A DNA stretch of 42,861 bases from Bradyrhizobium sp. YR681 (GCF_000282615.1 NZ_AKIY01000298.1:1-42861); one strand, 5' to 3'; shown: positions 33,622-42,781, numbered from the stretch's first letter. The notes: generated by a model not told the origin, from the letters alone. Program-made: numbers and translations.

Positions 33622-34245
33622 TCATTCGTGGTGAAGCAGACCATGCTCTAGAAGGGCTCGCCTGAAGGCCTCCACCGAATTGTGGTGATGCGCGAACAGG
33701 CCCGCCTCGCGCGCTCCCGCAACATTGTCGGCGAGATCGTCGACGAACAGGACGGTTTCGGGCTTCGCGTCGAGCTCCGACAGGCAGAGACGATAGCAGT
33801 GCGGGTCCGGCTTCGCCGCCTTGAACTGGGCCGAGGTGTAGATTTTGGTGCCGAACACCGGACGCAATTCCGGCAGCAGCGTGTCGATATGGTCGGCGAC
33901 CAGCGTGGTGTTGTTGGTCAGGACGGCAATATCGACGGTATCACGCAGGCGGCGGGCGATCTCCAGCATCGCGCGATCGATCTGCATCGCACGGCGCCGC
34001 GCCTCCACCCACTCGTCGAGCGACAGGGGATAGCGGATGCGTTCGCCGAAGCCGCGCAGATAATCGGCGGCATCGAGCGTGCCGGAATCGCCGAGCAGCT
34101 CGAAGCCGCTCTCCCAGATCGCCTCGTGGACGAACTCGCTGGTCGTCCCCGCAAGTTCCGCCAGCCATGCGACACGCTTTCCCCTGTCGTAGTCGCAGAG
34201 GACATTGTCCATGTCGAAGAGGACAAGCTTGATCCCGTCAGTCAC
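33622..34245 (-). CDS. HAD-superfamily hydrolase
   Basis: HAD motifs in order: FDMDNVLCDYD (I, nucleophile D plus D), AVLTNNTTL (II), AAKPDPHCY (III Lys), VLFVDDLADNVAGA (IV acidic pair). These enzymes are usually phosphatases. The GTG at 34245 begins at MTDGIKLVLFDMDN and is preferred to the longer frame to 34326 because the additional N-terminus looks non-homologous; an ATG at 34272 is an alternative. 207 residues. The cap region (DVARRRAM to LRDTVDI) is alpha-helical, as in subfamily I. Substrate unknown. Confidence 0.82.
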   Translation of the reverse strand: MTDGIKLVLFDMDNVLCDYDRGKRVAWLAELAGTTSEFVHEAIWESGFELLGDSGTLDAADYLRGFGERIRYPLSLDEWVEARRRAMQIDRAMLEIARRLRDTVDIAVLTNNTTLVADHIDTLLPELRPVFGTKIYTSAQFKAAKPDPHCYRLCLSELDAKPETVLFVDDLADNVAGAREAGLFAHHHNSVEAFRRALLEHGLLHHE

Positions 34246-34372
34246 AGCAACACTCGCGGATTGGCCGAACATCCGGCCATGATCGCTGTCATATCCCGAG
34301 AGAATGTCGGCGACAAATCCCGGCATGAGGCCGGACGCCGCGATCTCGCGAAGCCGCCGGCCGGTGACTTCG

Positions 34373-36277
34373 TCACGCGCTCTTCGCGGGCCAGGGGACG
34401 ACCTGCCCCGACATCACCAGCCGGTCGCGGCCGCTGTCCTTTGCGGCGTAGAGCGCACGATCGGCGGCCGTCACCAGGGCGCTGCAGTCCGTCGTGGTCT
34501 GGGACGGGAGACCCGTTGCGGCGCCGAGGCTCGCCGTGACGAGCCGCGAGGGCGGATTCTGGGCGTGCAGCATGGCCAGATCGTGCAGCGCCTCGCGGAT
34601 CTCCTCGCCGACCCCGGCACAGCCGTTCGCATCGGTGTTCGGCAACAGGATGGCGAATTCCTCGCCGCCATAGCGCGCCGCGAGGTCGGCCGGGCGCCTC
34701 GCATGGGCGGACAGAATCCGGCCCAGCGCACGCAAGCAGCCGTCGCCGGCCACGTGCCCGTAATGGTCGTTGAACGCCTTGAAATGATCGACGTCGATCA
34801 GCAGCAGCGAGAGTTGCGTGCCGTCACGTCGGGCGCGCGCCCATTCGTCCGCGAGGCGCTCGTCGAATGTCCGCCGGTTGGCGAGCCCGGTCAGGCCGTC
34901 GGTGGTTGCGAGCGAGGCGAGCTTGTCCTGGAGGTCCTTCTGCTCGGTCATGTCGCGCACAACCGCGACGACGCCGTCGACCTCGCCGCTGCCGGAGTCC
35001 CGCGTCACGTGCAAGGCCGCCTCGGCCCAGATCTCGCCCTTCTCGCGATGGCGCTGGCGATAGACGAGCCGCGCCTCCTCGGCCTCGCCGTTCTTCAGCG
35101 CCACGATGGCCTGCTCGACCCGCCCCATGTCCTCGGCGTGAATGCCGGCTACCGCCGACGTGCCCAGCAGTTGTTCGGCAGACCAGCCGATGATGCGCGC
35201 GCATGACGGCGAGGCGTAGAGCAGCCGGTTGTCCAGTCCGATCCGGGTCACCATGTCGCTGGACTGCTCGGCCAACATGCGGAAATGGGCTTCCTTGGCG
35301 ACCAAAGCGTGCGCCATCCGCTGCCGCTGCGAGAGCTGGCGGACCAGGTAATAGCCGATCACGGCGATCAGCAGGACGAGTCCGAGGACGAAGGCCATGC
35401 GCATCGTCGCCGCGCGTCGCCAGGGAGCCAGCACGTCGTCCTGCGACTTGCTCGCCAGCACCATCAGGGGATAGTGGCTGCTGCGCTGGTAGTAGCTGAG
35501 CCGCTGCACGCCGTCGAGTGGCGACTTGAAATAGTAGACCGCCGCGGCCGGCCGGCTGTCCCATCCCTTGAACAATGGCGTGTTGGACAAGTCGCGCCCG
35601 ACGAAGGCGCCACTCTCGTCGCGGCTGCGCGCCAGCATGATGCCGGCATTGCTGAGCAGCGAGGTCGAGCCGTTCGGGCCGAAATCGAAGCGCTCGTAGA
35701 ACTTGACGAAATAGCCGACGTCGATCGTGATCAGGGCAACGCCGGCGAAGCCGCCGTCGGGATCATTGATCCGGCGGGACGCGGTGATGATCCATTGACC
35801 CCCGGCGCGGCTCTTGACCGGGCTTCCGATCAGCGTGCCGGGATCCGTCGAGTCCCGATGGTGCTGGAAGTATTCGCGGTCGCTGTTGTTCAGCCTGGAG
35901 AAGTCCACGCGCTCGGTCGTGGCAAGCCACCGGCCCGTGGCGTCATAGATGAAGATGCCGCGGATGCGGTCCGACGATTTCCGGGTCGGCAGATAGGCCT
36001 GGAGTTTTGCGATCGTGTCCGGACCCGTTCCATCGATCTCGAGCCGGTGGACCAGCCCGACCAGGATGGTATCCACGAGTTCGAACGTGTCGTCTGCATG
36101 CTGGACCAGCGAATGCGCGAGATTGGCGACGTCGACTTCGGCGGTTCTGAGGTCGGCGTTGCGCGTTTCCCATTCGCGCCAGCCGCTCAAGCCAAGGATG
36201 GCGAAGCAGGCCAGCGCCACGAAACTCGCCGCCCAGAGCGGAAGACGCGTCTTTCCGAATTCGCGGCCCGTATGCAT
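34373..36277 (-). CDS. Membrane-bound diguanylate cyclase (dCache-PAS-GGDEF)
   Basis: 634 residues from the ATG at 36277, which has GGAG 8-9 bases upstream; an upstream in-frame start at 36337 would add 20 residues. Order: TM1 (13-32), an extracytoplasmic dCache-like domain (about 35-290), TM2 (292-314), a PAS domain (325-445), then GGDEF (462-625). The signature is GGEEF at 537-541, so it is predicted active, and the inhibitory I-site RPAD (528-531) lies five residues before it, which allows feedback inhibition by c-di-GMP. It makes c-di-GMP in response to a periplasmic ligand, controlling motility or attachment. No EAL domain is present. Confidence 0.9.
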   Translation of the reverse strand: MHTGREFGKTRLPLWAASFVALACFAILGLSGWREWETRNADLRTAEVDVANLAHSLVQHADDTFELVDTILVGLVHRLEIDGTGPDTIAKLQAYLPTRKSSDRIRGIFIYDATGRWLATTERVDFSRLNNSDREYFQHHRDSTDPGTLIGSPVKSRAGGQWIITASRRINDPDGGFAGVALITIDVGYFVKFYERFDFGPNGSTSLLSNAGIMLARSRDESGAFVGRDLSNTPLFKGWDSRPAAAVYYFKSPLDGVQRLSYYQRSSHYPLMVLASKSQDDVLAPWRRAATMRMAFVLGLVLLIAVIGYYLVRQLSQRQRMAHALVAKEAHFRMLAEQSSDMVTRIGLDNRLLYASPSCARIIGWSAEQLLGTSAVAGIHAEDMGRVEQAIVALKNGEAEEARLVYRQRHREKGEIWAEAALHVTRDSGSGEVDGVVAVVRDMTEQKDLQDKLASLATTDGLTGLANRRTFDERLADEWARARRDGTQLSLLLIDVDHFKAFNDHYGHVAGDGCLRALGRILSAHARRPADLAARYGGEEFAILLPNTDANGCAGVGEEIREALHDLAMLHAQNPPSRLVTASLGAATGLPSQTTTDCSALVTAADRALYAAKDSGRDRLVMSGQVVPWPAKSA

Positions 36278-36456
36278 CAGGCTTGCTCCATTTCGGCGCA
36301 AACCTTTCACTTTGGCCTTAACGGCCTGTTGCGTCATCCCGGCAGATTGCGCGAATCCCGTATTCAGCCGGAACCGGTGCTCGATGTTTCCGAGGGTTAT
36401 CGTCGGAGCGCGTTAACCACGCCGGTCTCACGGGCCGGCGCGGCGGCGTTCCCGCC

Positions 36457-36678
36457 TCACTCCTCCAGTGTAAATCCGACGCGCAGCGTCACCTGATAGT
36501 GGCGTACGGCGTTGTTCTCGACGTGGCCGCGCGTCTGCACCACCTCGAACCATTTCATTTCGCGGATGGTCTTGGCGGCGCGGCTGATCGCGTTCTTGAT
36601 CGCATCCTCGATCGAGGTTTCGGATGATCCGACCAGTTCGAGGATCTTGTAGACGTGATCCTTCTCGGCTGTGGGCAT
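36457..36678 (-). CDS. Dodecin, flavin-binding
   Basis: 73 residues from ATG 36678, with GGGGAG 6 bases upstream. The sequence ILELVGSSETSIEDAIKNAI then ISRAAKTIREMKWFEVVQTR and RGHVENNAVRHYQVTLRVGF matches dodecins, including the Trp that stacks on flavin. Dodecins form 12-subunit shells that store riboflavin or FMN. A perfect EcfG-type promoter lies upstream (36756-36780), linking it to the general stress response. Confidence 0.93.
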   Translation of the reverse strand: MPTAEKDHVYKILELVGSSETSIEDAIKNAISRAAKTIREMKWFEVVQTRGHVENNAVRHYQVTLRVGFTLEE

Positions 36679-36755
36679 GGTGCGTCTCCCCTTATGTTGT
36701 GGCGGGCCGGATACGGCTCTCACTGCGTCTTCGAGAGCGTTGGGCCTTCACTGTG

Positions 36756-36780
36756 AACGGCCGCCCGCGGCTCGGGTTCC
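36756..36780 (-). promoter_or_regulatory. Sigma EcfG-type promoter of dodecin
   Basis: On the minus strand, GGAAC (36780-36776), 16 bases and CGTT (36759-36756) match GGAAC-N16-CGTT exactly. The dodecin start is 78 bases downstream of CGTT, leaving a leader of about 70 bases. Confidence 0.7.
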
Positions 36781-37016
36781 CGGTCGTTTCCATGATCGGT
36801 GTCGCCGCCGCCGAGATTGCCCGTCCAAGGCGCAAAGCACGATCAGGAAAGGACAAGGATCGGGGCAGGGGTCCCAGTTTGTGGAAGCGCACGAAAATAT
36901 GGCTCGCGTGAGCGGTCGGCCTCCGCAAATGCGGGGTCCGCGGGATGGCTGCCCTTGCTCGCTCCGATGCGGGCGAGTTAGCCTCAACCGTTTCCCGGCA
37001 CCTTCGATGTGCGGTG
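36781..37016. other. Spacer between dodecin promoter and GH16 gene, no gene recognised
   Basis: The 236 bases between the dodecin promoter and the GH16 start contain a 39-codon open frame on the plus strand (36792-36911) with a weak ribosome site and Arg/Lys-rich content, which I do not call a gene. No sigma-70 or EcfG match on the plus strand was found here. Confidence 0.5.
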
Positions 37017-38018
37017 ATGATCGACCGTTGGACGAGGAGCGCTCTGGTCGCAATCGGCCTGTCCGCCACGCCTGCATCGGGCGTCGCGCAGGACGATCTC
37101 GGTGGCGCGCCCGGCATGATGTCGCTGCAGGTGACGACCGATCCGTCCATGATCGAATGCCGCAAGCTGGAGGCGGTCAATCCGGCCTCGCTCGCGTTCC
37201 TGCCGCTGCGCCGGACATTCAACGACGACTTCAACGAGCATCCGCTCGCCGGAGGGCGCTGGGTGCCGCACTACGCCGGCGGCGCGGCGTGGCCGGAGGC
37301 GCGCTACTGGGGCGGCGACGGCTCCGACTTCAAGCGCAAGACCAGCGCCAATGGCGAGCAGCAGATCTATGTCGACCCGCGCTACGCGGGGCGTGCGGGG
37401 ACGCCGCTCGGGCTCGATCCGTTCAGGGTGAGGGATGGCGTGCTCTCGATCGTCGCCAGCCGCACGCCGCCGGAATTGAAGCCCGTGCTGTTCAACAACG
37501 AGTACATCTCGGGAATCCTGACCACGCAGGGCACGTTCGCGCAGAAGCACGGCTACTTCGAAATCCGTGCCAAGGTGCCGGTCGGCCATGCCGTGTGGCC
37601 GGCGTTCTGGATGCTGGCGGACGATGGCGGCTGGCCGCCCGAGGTCGACGTGCTGGAGGGCCGCGGCGAGCGGCCCGGCGATCTCGTGATGACGACGCAT
37701 TGGCGGATTCCGTCGACCCAGAAGATCCAGTCCTGCGGCTTCGACTTCGCGGTCGGCGATGCTTCGAGTGCATTTCACAATTACGGTGTGCTGTGGGAGG
37801 AGGACCGCTTGGTCTATTTCATCGACCGCAGGCCGGTGTCCGACATCAAGGTGCCGATCGGCTTCGACGATCCCATGTACATGATCGTCAATCTCGCGAT
37901 CGGGTCGAAATTCTTTCCCGGCGTCAGCCCGGTCGATGCAGAATCGCCGCCGAGCGTCGCGTTCGAGATCGACCGGATTTCCGTCTATCAGATCGACATG
38001 GAGCAGGCGCGGAGATAG
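37017..38018 (+). CDS. Exported glycoside hydrolase family 16 endo-beta-glucanase
   Basis: The ATG at 37017 begins a signal peptide (MIDRWTRSALVAIGLSATPA, cleavage near GVAQ), which decides the start; a longer frame at 36945 would hide it. 333 residues. The GH16 core shows YFEIRAKVPVGHAVWPAFWML and the active-site E209-V-D211-V-L-E214 (ExDxxE form, nucleophile E209 and acid/base E214), as in laminarinase-type enzymes. Substrates of this form are beta-1,3 or mixed glucans, not proved here. It is followed after 2 bases by the GH1 gene, so the two are one transcript. Confidence 0.88.
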   Translation: MIDRWTRSALVAIGLSATPASGVAQDDLGGAPGMMSLQVTTDPSMIECRKLEAVNPASLAFLPLRRTFNDDFNEHPLAGGRWVPHYAGGAAWPEARYWGGDGSDFKRKTSANGEQQIYVDPRYAGRAGTPLGLDPFRVRDGVLSIVASRTPPELKPVLFNNEYISGILTTQGTFAQKHGYFEIRAKVPVGHAVWPAFWMLADDGGWPPEVDVLEGRGERPGDLVMTTHWRIPSTQKIQSCGFDFAVGDASSAFHNYGVLWEEDRLVYFIDRRPVSDIKVPIGFDDPMYMIVNLAIGSKFFPGVSPVDAESPPSVAFEIDRISVYQIDMEQARR

Positions 38019-38020
38019 GC

Positions 38021-39481
38021 ATGTTCGCAAAATTCTCACGGCGCGATTTTGCCAGATTCGCGGGCCTCGCCGCGCTTGGCGCCGCGTCGGGCGCGAGAGC
38101 TGCGGCGGACGCTGCGGCCGACCGCCACGCGCCCGCGGCCTTTCCGAAGGACTTTCTCTGGGGCACGGCGACCTCGTCCTACCAGATCGAGGGCGCCGTC
38201 AATGAGGACGGACGCGGCAAATCGATCTGGGACACTTTTAGCCACACGCCCGGCAAGATCGAGGACGGCTCGACCGGCGACCGGGCCAACGAGCATTATC
38301 GTCGCTACAGGGAAGACGTCGCGCTGATCAAGGCACTCGGCGTCAGGGCCTATCGGTTCTCGATTGCGTGGCCGCGGGTGTTTCCGGAAGGAACAGGCCA
38401 GCCCAATCCCAAAGGGCTCGATTTCTATGACCGTCTCGTCGACGAGCTGCTTGCGAACGGCATCGAGCCCTGTGCGACGCTCTATCATTGGGACCTGCCG
38501 CAGGCGCTTCAGGACCGCGTCGGCGGCTGGCAGTCGAGCGATACGTCAAAGGCGTTTGCCGATTATGCCGCCCATGTGGCCACGCGCCTGACCGATCGCG
38601 TCAAGACCATCTTCACCGTGAACGAGGTCGGGCGCTTCCTGAATTTCGGCTATGGCTGGGGCATCGACGCGCCCGGCCTCAAGCTGCCGACCGCGCAGCT
38701 CAACCAGGCGCGGCATCACGTGGCGCTGGCGCATGGGCTCGCCGTGCAGGCGATCCGTGCGTCCGGGCGTGCCGGCACCCGCGTCGGTGCGGCCGAGAAC
38801 ATCGCGGCCTGCGTGCCGGCGATCGCAACGCCGGAAAACATCCGCGCCGCCGAGATCGCGACGCGCGAGCTCAACGCCGGCTTCCTCGGCGTGGTGCTGG
38901 AAGGCAAGTACACCGACGGCTATCTTGCCTATGCCGGCGCGGACGCGCCGAAGTTCACGCCTGATGAGCTGAAGATCATCGGCGCGCCGAACGATTTTGT
39001 CGGCCTCAACATCTACGCGCCGCAGTTCTACGTCACCGCCTCCGACCGTGCGCCCGGCTTCCACGTGCTGCCGTTCCCGACTTCGTTTCCGCACATGAAT
39101 TCGGAATGGCTGCGGGTCGGGCCCGAGGTGATCTACTGGGCGCCGCGCCTTGCGGCAAAGATCTGGAATATCGAGACCATCTACATCAGCGAGAACGGCA
39201 CCTCGTCGGACGACAAGATCGCCGCCGACGGCCAGGTCTACGACCTCGACCGCATCATGTTCCTGCGCAACTATCTGACCCAAATGCAGCGCGCCACCGC
39301 CGAGGGCGTCCCGATCCGTGGCTATTTCCTCTGGAGCCTGATGGACAACTTTGAATGGATCTTCGGCTACGGCAAGCGGTTCGGGCTCTACCGGGTCGAC
39401 TTCGAGACGCAAGCGCGCGTGCCGAAGCTGAGCGCGGCGTTCTATCGGGATGTGGTGATGCGAAATGCGATCGGGGTGTGA
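38021..39481 (+). CDS. Exported glycoside hydrolase family 1 beta-glucosidase
   Basis: 486 residues from ATG 38021 with GGAG 6 bases upstream. A Tat-type signal (SRRDFARFAGLAALGAASGA) implies export as a folded protein, unusual for GH1. Motifs: FPKDFLWGTATSSYQIEGAV, YHWDLP, acid/base E202 in TVNEVGRF (the usual NEP is NEV here), nucleophile E391 in YISENGTSS, and FLWSLMDNFEWIFGYGKRFG. GH1 cleaves terminal beta-glucose; with the GH16 enzyme it can split a glucan chain and then release glucose. It converges with the hypothetical gene at 39490. Confidence 0.92.
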   Translation: MFAKFSRRDFARFAGLAALGAASGARAAADAAADRHAPAAFPKDFLWGTATSSYQIEGAVNEDGRGKSIWDTFSHTPGKIEDGSTGDRANEHYRRYREDVALIKALGVRAYRFSIAWPRVFPEGTGQPNPKGLDFYDRLVDELLANGIEPCATLYHWDLPQALQDRVGGWQSSDTSKAFADYAAHVATRLTDRVKTIFTVNEVGRFLNFGYGWGIDAPGLKLPTAQLNQARHHVALAHGLAVQAIRASGRAGTRVGAAENIAACVPAIATPENIRAAEIATRELNAGFLGVVLEGKYTDGYLAYAGADAPKFTPDELKIIGAPNDFVGLNIYAPQFYVTASDRAPGFHVLPFPTSFPHMNSEWLRVGPEVIYWAPRLAAKIWNIETIYISENGTSSDDKIAADGQVYDLDRIMFLRNYLTQMQRATAEGVPIRGYFLWSLMDNFEWIFGYGKRFGLYRVDFETQARVPKLSAAFYRDVVMRNAIGV

Positions 39482-39489
39482 GGCTCCGC

Positions 39490-40086
39490 TCAGGGACGCT
39501 TGCGCGGCGGGTAGTCGCGCTCGAGGCGAGAGATTTCCTCCGGCGGCGCTGTCAGCAGCAGCAACTTGAGCGGCGAAAGCGGGCCTCCACGGCAAGGTCC
39601 GAACTGGCCATCGACCCGCCCTCGATACAGTGTCTTGCCGTCGCTTATGACTTTGTCGGGGCTGGGCGAAACCCCGATCGTGAGCAACGCGCCGGGAGCC
39701 CACTCCAGCGGCCGGTGAGCGCAACCACTATCACACCATCTATAGTACGCGACCGTCGCTTGCCGATCGATTTTGCTGCGACGAAGAGCACCCTTCAGGA
39801 CTGTGACGTCCTTGAATCCAAGCAGCTCGATCCCCGTATCTGCCCCGGAAACGGGACGGAGGCTGACGAGGCGGCCACTGAAGACAATCGGGCTCAGAGT
39901 TTCAAGAGCGACACGCGCTTCGAGATCAACGGCTCTCTTGGCTGGATCGACGTTCTCGTTGATTGATTCGAAAAAAGCGGGATACGGAAGCCCACAATCC
40001 AATCCATGGACAGTGACCGGCCACCCAATTCCCAAAGCGGCAAGCAAGATGGCTGGTCGAATGCTACGAGGAACGTCGAACCGCAT
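39490..40086 (-). CDS. Hypothetical secreted protein with Cys residues
   Basis: 198 residues from ATG 40086, with GGAAG upstream. An N-terminal hydrophobic signal (IRPAILLAALGIGWPVTVHG) precedes a beta-rich body (ALETLSPIVFSGRLVSL, GIELLGFKDVTVLKG, TVAYYRWCDSGCAHRP). Cys appear in LDCGLP, WCDSGC and FGPCRGG, so disulfides are likely. I recognise no family. Ser, Leu and Asp codons here look less GC-rich than neighbours by eye, so transfer is possible. It converges on the GH1 gene with 8 bases between. Confidence 0.68.
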   Translation of the reverse strand: MRFDVPRSIRPAILLAALGIGWPVTVHGLDCGLPYPAFFESINENVDPAKRAVDLEARVALETLSPIVFSGRLVSLRPVSGADTGIELLGFKDVTVLKGALRRSKIDRQATVAYYRWCDSGCAHRPLEWAPGALLTIGVSPSPDKVISDGKTLYRGRVDGQFGPCRGGPLSPLKLLLLTAPPEEISRLERDYPPRKRP

Positions 40087-40100
40087 CGCTGGCTTCCGCC

Positions 40101-40658
40101 CTACGGATCCAGCTCCGTATCCCAGTACAGATAGTCCAGCCAGCTATCGTGCAGATAGTTCGGCGGGAACAGGCGGCCGTTGCGGTGGAGCTGGTGCACG
40201 GTCGGCGCGAACGCGCTCTGGCGCGGGAACATTTTTGCCTGTGCCGGCGTGAGATTGCCCTTGCGCAGATTACAGGGCGAGCACGCCGCGACCACGTTCT
40301 CCCAGGTGGTCTGGCCGCCCTTGCTGCGCGGGATGATGTGATCGAAGGTGAGGTCTTCGGGCGAGCCGCAATATTGGCAGGCGAAGCGATCGCGCAGGAA
40401 GACGTTGAACCGGGTGAAGGCAGGGTGCGTGGTCGGCTTGACGAAGGATTTGAGCGAGACGACGCTCGGCAGCTGCATTTGCAGCGTGGGGCTGTGGACC
40501 GCCTGATCGTAGTGCGCGACGATGTTGACGCGATCGAGAAACACCGCCTTGATCGCGTCCTGCCACGACCACAGAGACAGTGGGTAGTAACTCAGCGGCC
40601 GGAAGTCCGCGTTCAGGACCAGCACCGGCCAACTGCCTTGCGAGACATGTGCGTTCAA
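40101..40658 (-). CDS. HNH endonuclease family protein
   Basis: 185 residues from a TTG at 40658, with GGGAG about 6 bases upstream; no in-frame ATG fits. The HNH motif is complete: C94-x2-C97 (ACQYCGSP), D106-H107 (LTFDHIIPRSKGG), N121 (WENVVAAC), and C126-x2-C129-N130 (CSPCN), a zinc-stabilised HNH fold. The long N-terminus (SWPVLVLNADFRPLSYYPLS) is typical of a widely conserved alphaproteobacterial housekeeping form rather than a phage or intron enzyme. Function in cells is unknown. Confidence 0.88.
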   Translation of the reverse strand: MNAHVSQGSWPVLVLNADFRPLSYYPLSLWSWQDAIKAVFLDRVNIVAHYDQAVHSPTLQMQLPSVVSLKSFVKPTTHPAFTRFNVFLRDRFACQYCGSPEDLTFDHIIPRSKGGQTTWENVVAACSPCNLRKGNLTPAQAKMFPRQSAFAPTVHQLHRNGRLFPPNYLHDSWLDYLYWDTELDP

Positions 40659-40822
40659 GTAACGCTCCCGGCCTCCAATATACGCTGCGAAGCAGCATGT
40701 GTTGACATACTACATGCAGCGTGACGGGATTGTGAAGCCCGTTGAGCGACTTATTCAGGCGCAGGCAATGCGGCGGCGGGGTGGCAAAACGCTCAAAAAC
40801 GCCGCGGTCAGGGGAGGAGACC

Positions 40823-41800
40823 ATGCGAGGCTGGCTCGCCGCGCTGCTCGCGGCCATGCTCGGCGCGGCGCCGATTTGCCTTGCTGCGGCTGAGGATTAT
40901 CCGACGCGACCCGTCACCATGATCGTGCCATTCCCGGCGGGCGGCGCCACCGATACCCTGGCGCGGTTCCTCGGCGAGCGCCTCAACGCTGTGCTGAAGC
41001 AGCCGGTGGTGATCGAGAATGTCGGCGGCGCGGCCGGCTCGCTCGGCGTCGGCCGCGCCGTGCGCGCCAGCCCCGACGGCTACACGCTGTCGATCGGAAC
41101 CTCGACAACGCACATGCTGACCGGCGGGCTCTACGCGCTGCCGTTCGATCTGCTCCGCGATCTCGAGCCGGTCATCCTGATCGGCAGCGAGCCGCTTTTG
41201 ATCGTCGGCCGCAAGGATCTTCCCGCTGATGATCTCAAACAATTGATCGCGTGGCTGAAGGCCAATCCGGACAAGGCATCGGTCGGCATCGCCGGCGTCG
41301 GCGCCACCGGCCATCTCGCCGGCATCGCGCTCCAGAAGGAGACCGGTACGCAATTCCAGTTCGTGCCGTATCGCGGCAACGGTCCTGCGATGCAGGACCT
41401 TGTCGCCGGCCAGATCGATGCGATGATCGAGCCGGCCTCGAACTTCAAGGCGTTGGTCGGCGCAGGCAACATCAAGACGTTTGCAGTCACCAGCAAGGCA
41501 CGTTCGCCATCCTGGCCGGACATTCCGACCGCGGATGAAGCGGGCCTATCAGGCTATTCCGCCTCGCTCTGGTACGGATTGTGGGTGCCGAAGGGGACGT
41601 CGAAGGACATCACCGCAAAGCTCAACGCCGCCATGGTGCAGATTTTGGCAAGCCCGCAGGTGACGCAGCGCTTCGCCGAACTCGGCATCCAGGTCTCGCC
41701 GCTCGTGCAGCAGTCGCCGGACGCCCTGCGCAACTATCAGCAGGAAGAGGCCGAGCGCTGGTGGCCGATCATCAGGGCGTCGGGAGTGAAGGTGGAGTAA
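40823..41800 (+). CDS. Bug/TctC-family tripartite tricarboxylate transporter binding protein
   Basis: 325 residues; the ATG at 40823 is decided by GGGGAGGAG 3 bases upstream and a signal peptide (LAALLAAMLGAAPICLAAAE). Family hallmarks: YPTRPVTMIVPFPAGGATDT, LKQPVVIENVGGAAGSLG, VGATGHLAGIALQKETG, FVPYRGNGPAMQDLVAGQ. Bug proteins bind carboxylates or related small organic ligands for TctAB, but no TctAB genes lie nearby. It may be an orphan binding protein. It converges on the NHL gene with 3 bases between stops. Confidence 0.9.
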   Translation: MRGWLAALLAAMLGAAPICLAAAEDYPTRPVTMIVPFPAGGATDTLARFLGERLNAVLKQPVVIENVGGAAGSLGVGRAVRASPDGYTLSIGTSTTHMLTGGLYALPFDLLRDLEPVILIGSEPLLIVGRKDLPADDLKQLIAWLKANPDKASVGIAGVGATGHLAGIALQKETGTQFQFVPYRGNGPAMQDLVAGQIDAMIEPASNFKALVGAGNIKTFAVTSKARSPSWPDIPTADEAGLSGYSASLWYGLWVPKGTSKDITAKLNAAMVQILASPQVTQRFAELGIQVSPLVQQSPDALRNYQQEEAERWWPIIRASGVKVE

Positions 41801-41803
41801 CTG

Positions 41804-42781
41804 TCATTCCCGCACCCGCTCCAGCTTCTGCAAGCACCGCGTCGCGCGGACGACGGCCGGCATCTCCTCGCCCGGGAAACTCGTTGTCCAGTTGGTGACG
41901 CCGACCTCGCCCACGTAGATGTCGCCCTTCGAATCCAGTGCGATGCCGTGCGGCGCCAGGAATTTGCCGCTGGCAATGCCCGGGCCTTCCTCGCCGCCGA
42001 GTCGCGCGATGCGTTTGCCTTGCGCATCGACGATCGATAGCCGCGGGCCAAGATTGGGTACTTTGCGGTTGATGTCGAGGCCGGGACCGAGCTCGCCGAT
42101 CACGAAGGTCGGGTTCTTGGCCCCGCTGCAGCAGCACAGCGCGCAGGGGCGGTGCAGATTGTTCCACTGGGTCTCGTACTTGCCCTCGCCGTTGAACACC
42201 TGCACGCGATGGTTTTCGCGATCGGCGACATAGACCCAGCCGTCGGCGTCGGTGGCGATATTGTGCACGATGTTGAACTGGCCGGGATCGGTGCCGGGCT
42301 CGCCCCAGCTTTTGATCAGCTTGCCGTCGGGCGTGTATTTGTGCACGCGCGCATTGCCATAGCCGTCGGAGACGTAAATCTCGCCTTTCGGCGACAGCGC
42401 GGTGTGGGTGCACCGGTGAAACGGCTCGCCGCTCATGAACGGCGCAGGCTTTGCGGGGATTCCGATCGTCAGCAGCACCTTGCCGTCGGTGGTGCATTTG
42501 CGCACGGTGTGGTCGCCGTCGTCGGTGCAGTAGAGATTGTCGTCGGCATCGATATGCAGGCCGTGCGCACGTGAGAACAGGCCCTCGCCAAAACTGCGCA
42601 GGAAATTGCCCTCGCGGTCCAGCACCACCATCGGATGTTCGCCGCGGTTGAAGACGTAGATGCGGTCCTTGCTGTCGACCGCGACCGAGGCGACATCGGT
42701 GAGCTGCCAGCCGTTCGGCAGCTTTGCAAAATCTTCGACGACGCGATAGCGGTGCTCGCCGGTGCCGAGAATGGCTGGCAT
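41804..42781 (-). CDS. NHL-repeat beta-propeller protein
   Basis: 325 residues with repeated strands of the NHL type: SVAVDSKDRIYVFNRGEHP, GLHIDADDNLYCTDDGDH, TALSPKGEIYVSDGYGNAR, IATDADGWVYVADRENHR, GIALDSKGDIYVGEVGVTN. This predicts a six-bladed propeller related to peptidyl-alpha-hydroxyglycine lyase proteins, with no catalytic residues recognised. C213-A-L-C216-C217-C218 is a striking Cys cluster between blades that could bind a metal, inference only. No signal peptide. The ATG at 42781 has GGAAGGGA about 6 bases upstream. Confidence 0.82.
   Translation of the reverse strand: MPAILGTGEHRYRVVEDFAKLPNGWQLTDVASVAVDSKDRIYVFNRGEHPMVVLDREGNFLRSFGEGLFSRAHGLHIDADDNLYCTDDGDHTVRKCTTDGKVLLTIGIPAKPAPFMSGEPFHRCTHTALSPKGEIYVSDGYGNARVHKYTPDGKLIKSWGEPGTDPGQFNIVHNIATDADGWVYVADRENHRVQVFNGEGKYETQWNNLHRPCALCCCSGAKNPTFVIGELGPGLDINRKVPNLGPRLSIVDAQGKRIARLGGEEGPGIASGKFLAPHGIALDSKGDIYVGEVGVTNWTTSFPGEEMPAVVRATRCLQKLERVRE

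Noticed and set aside
36671..38020. Upstream extension of the GH1 frame through the GH16 gene
   Set aside because: The open frame upstream of 38021 is out of register with GH16 and has no motifs; the Tat signal and ribosome site fix the start at 38021.
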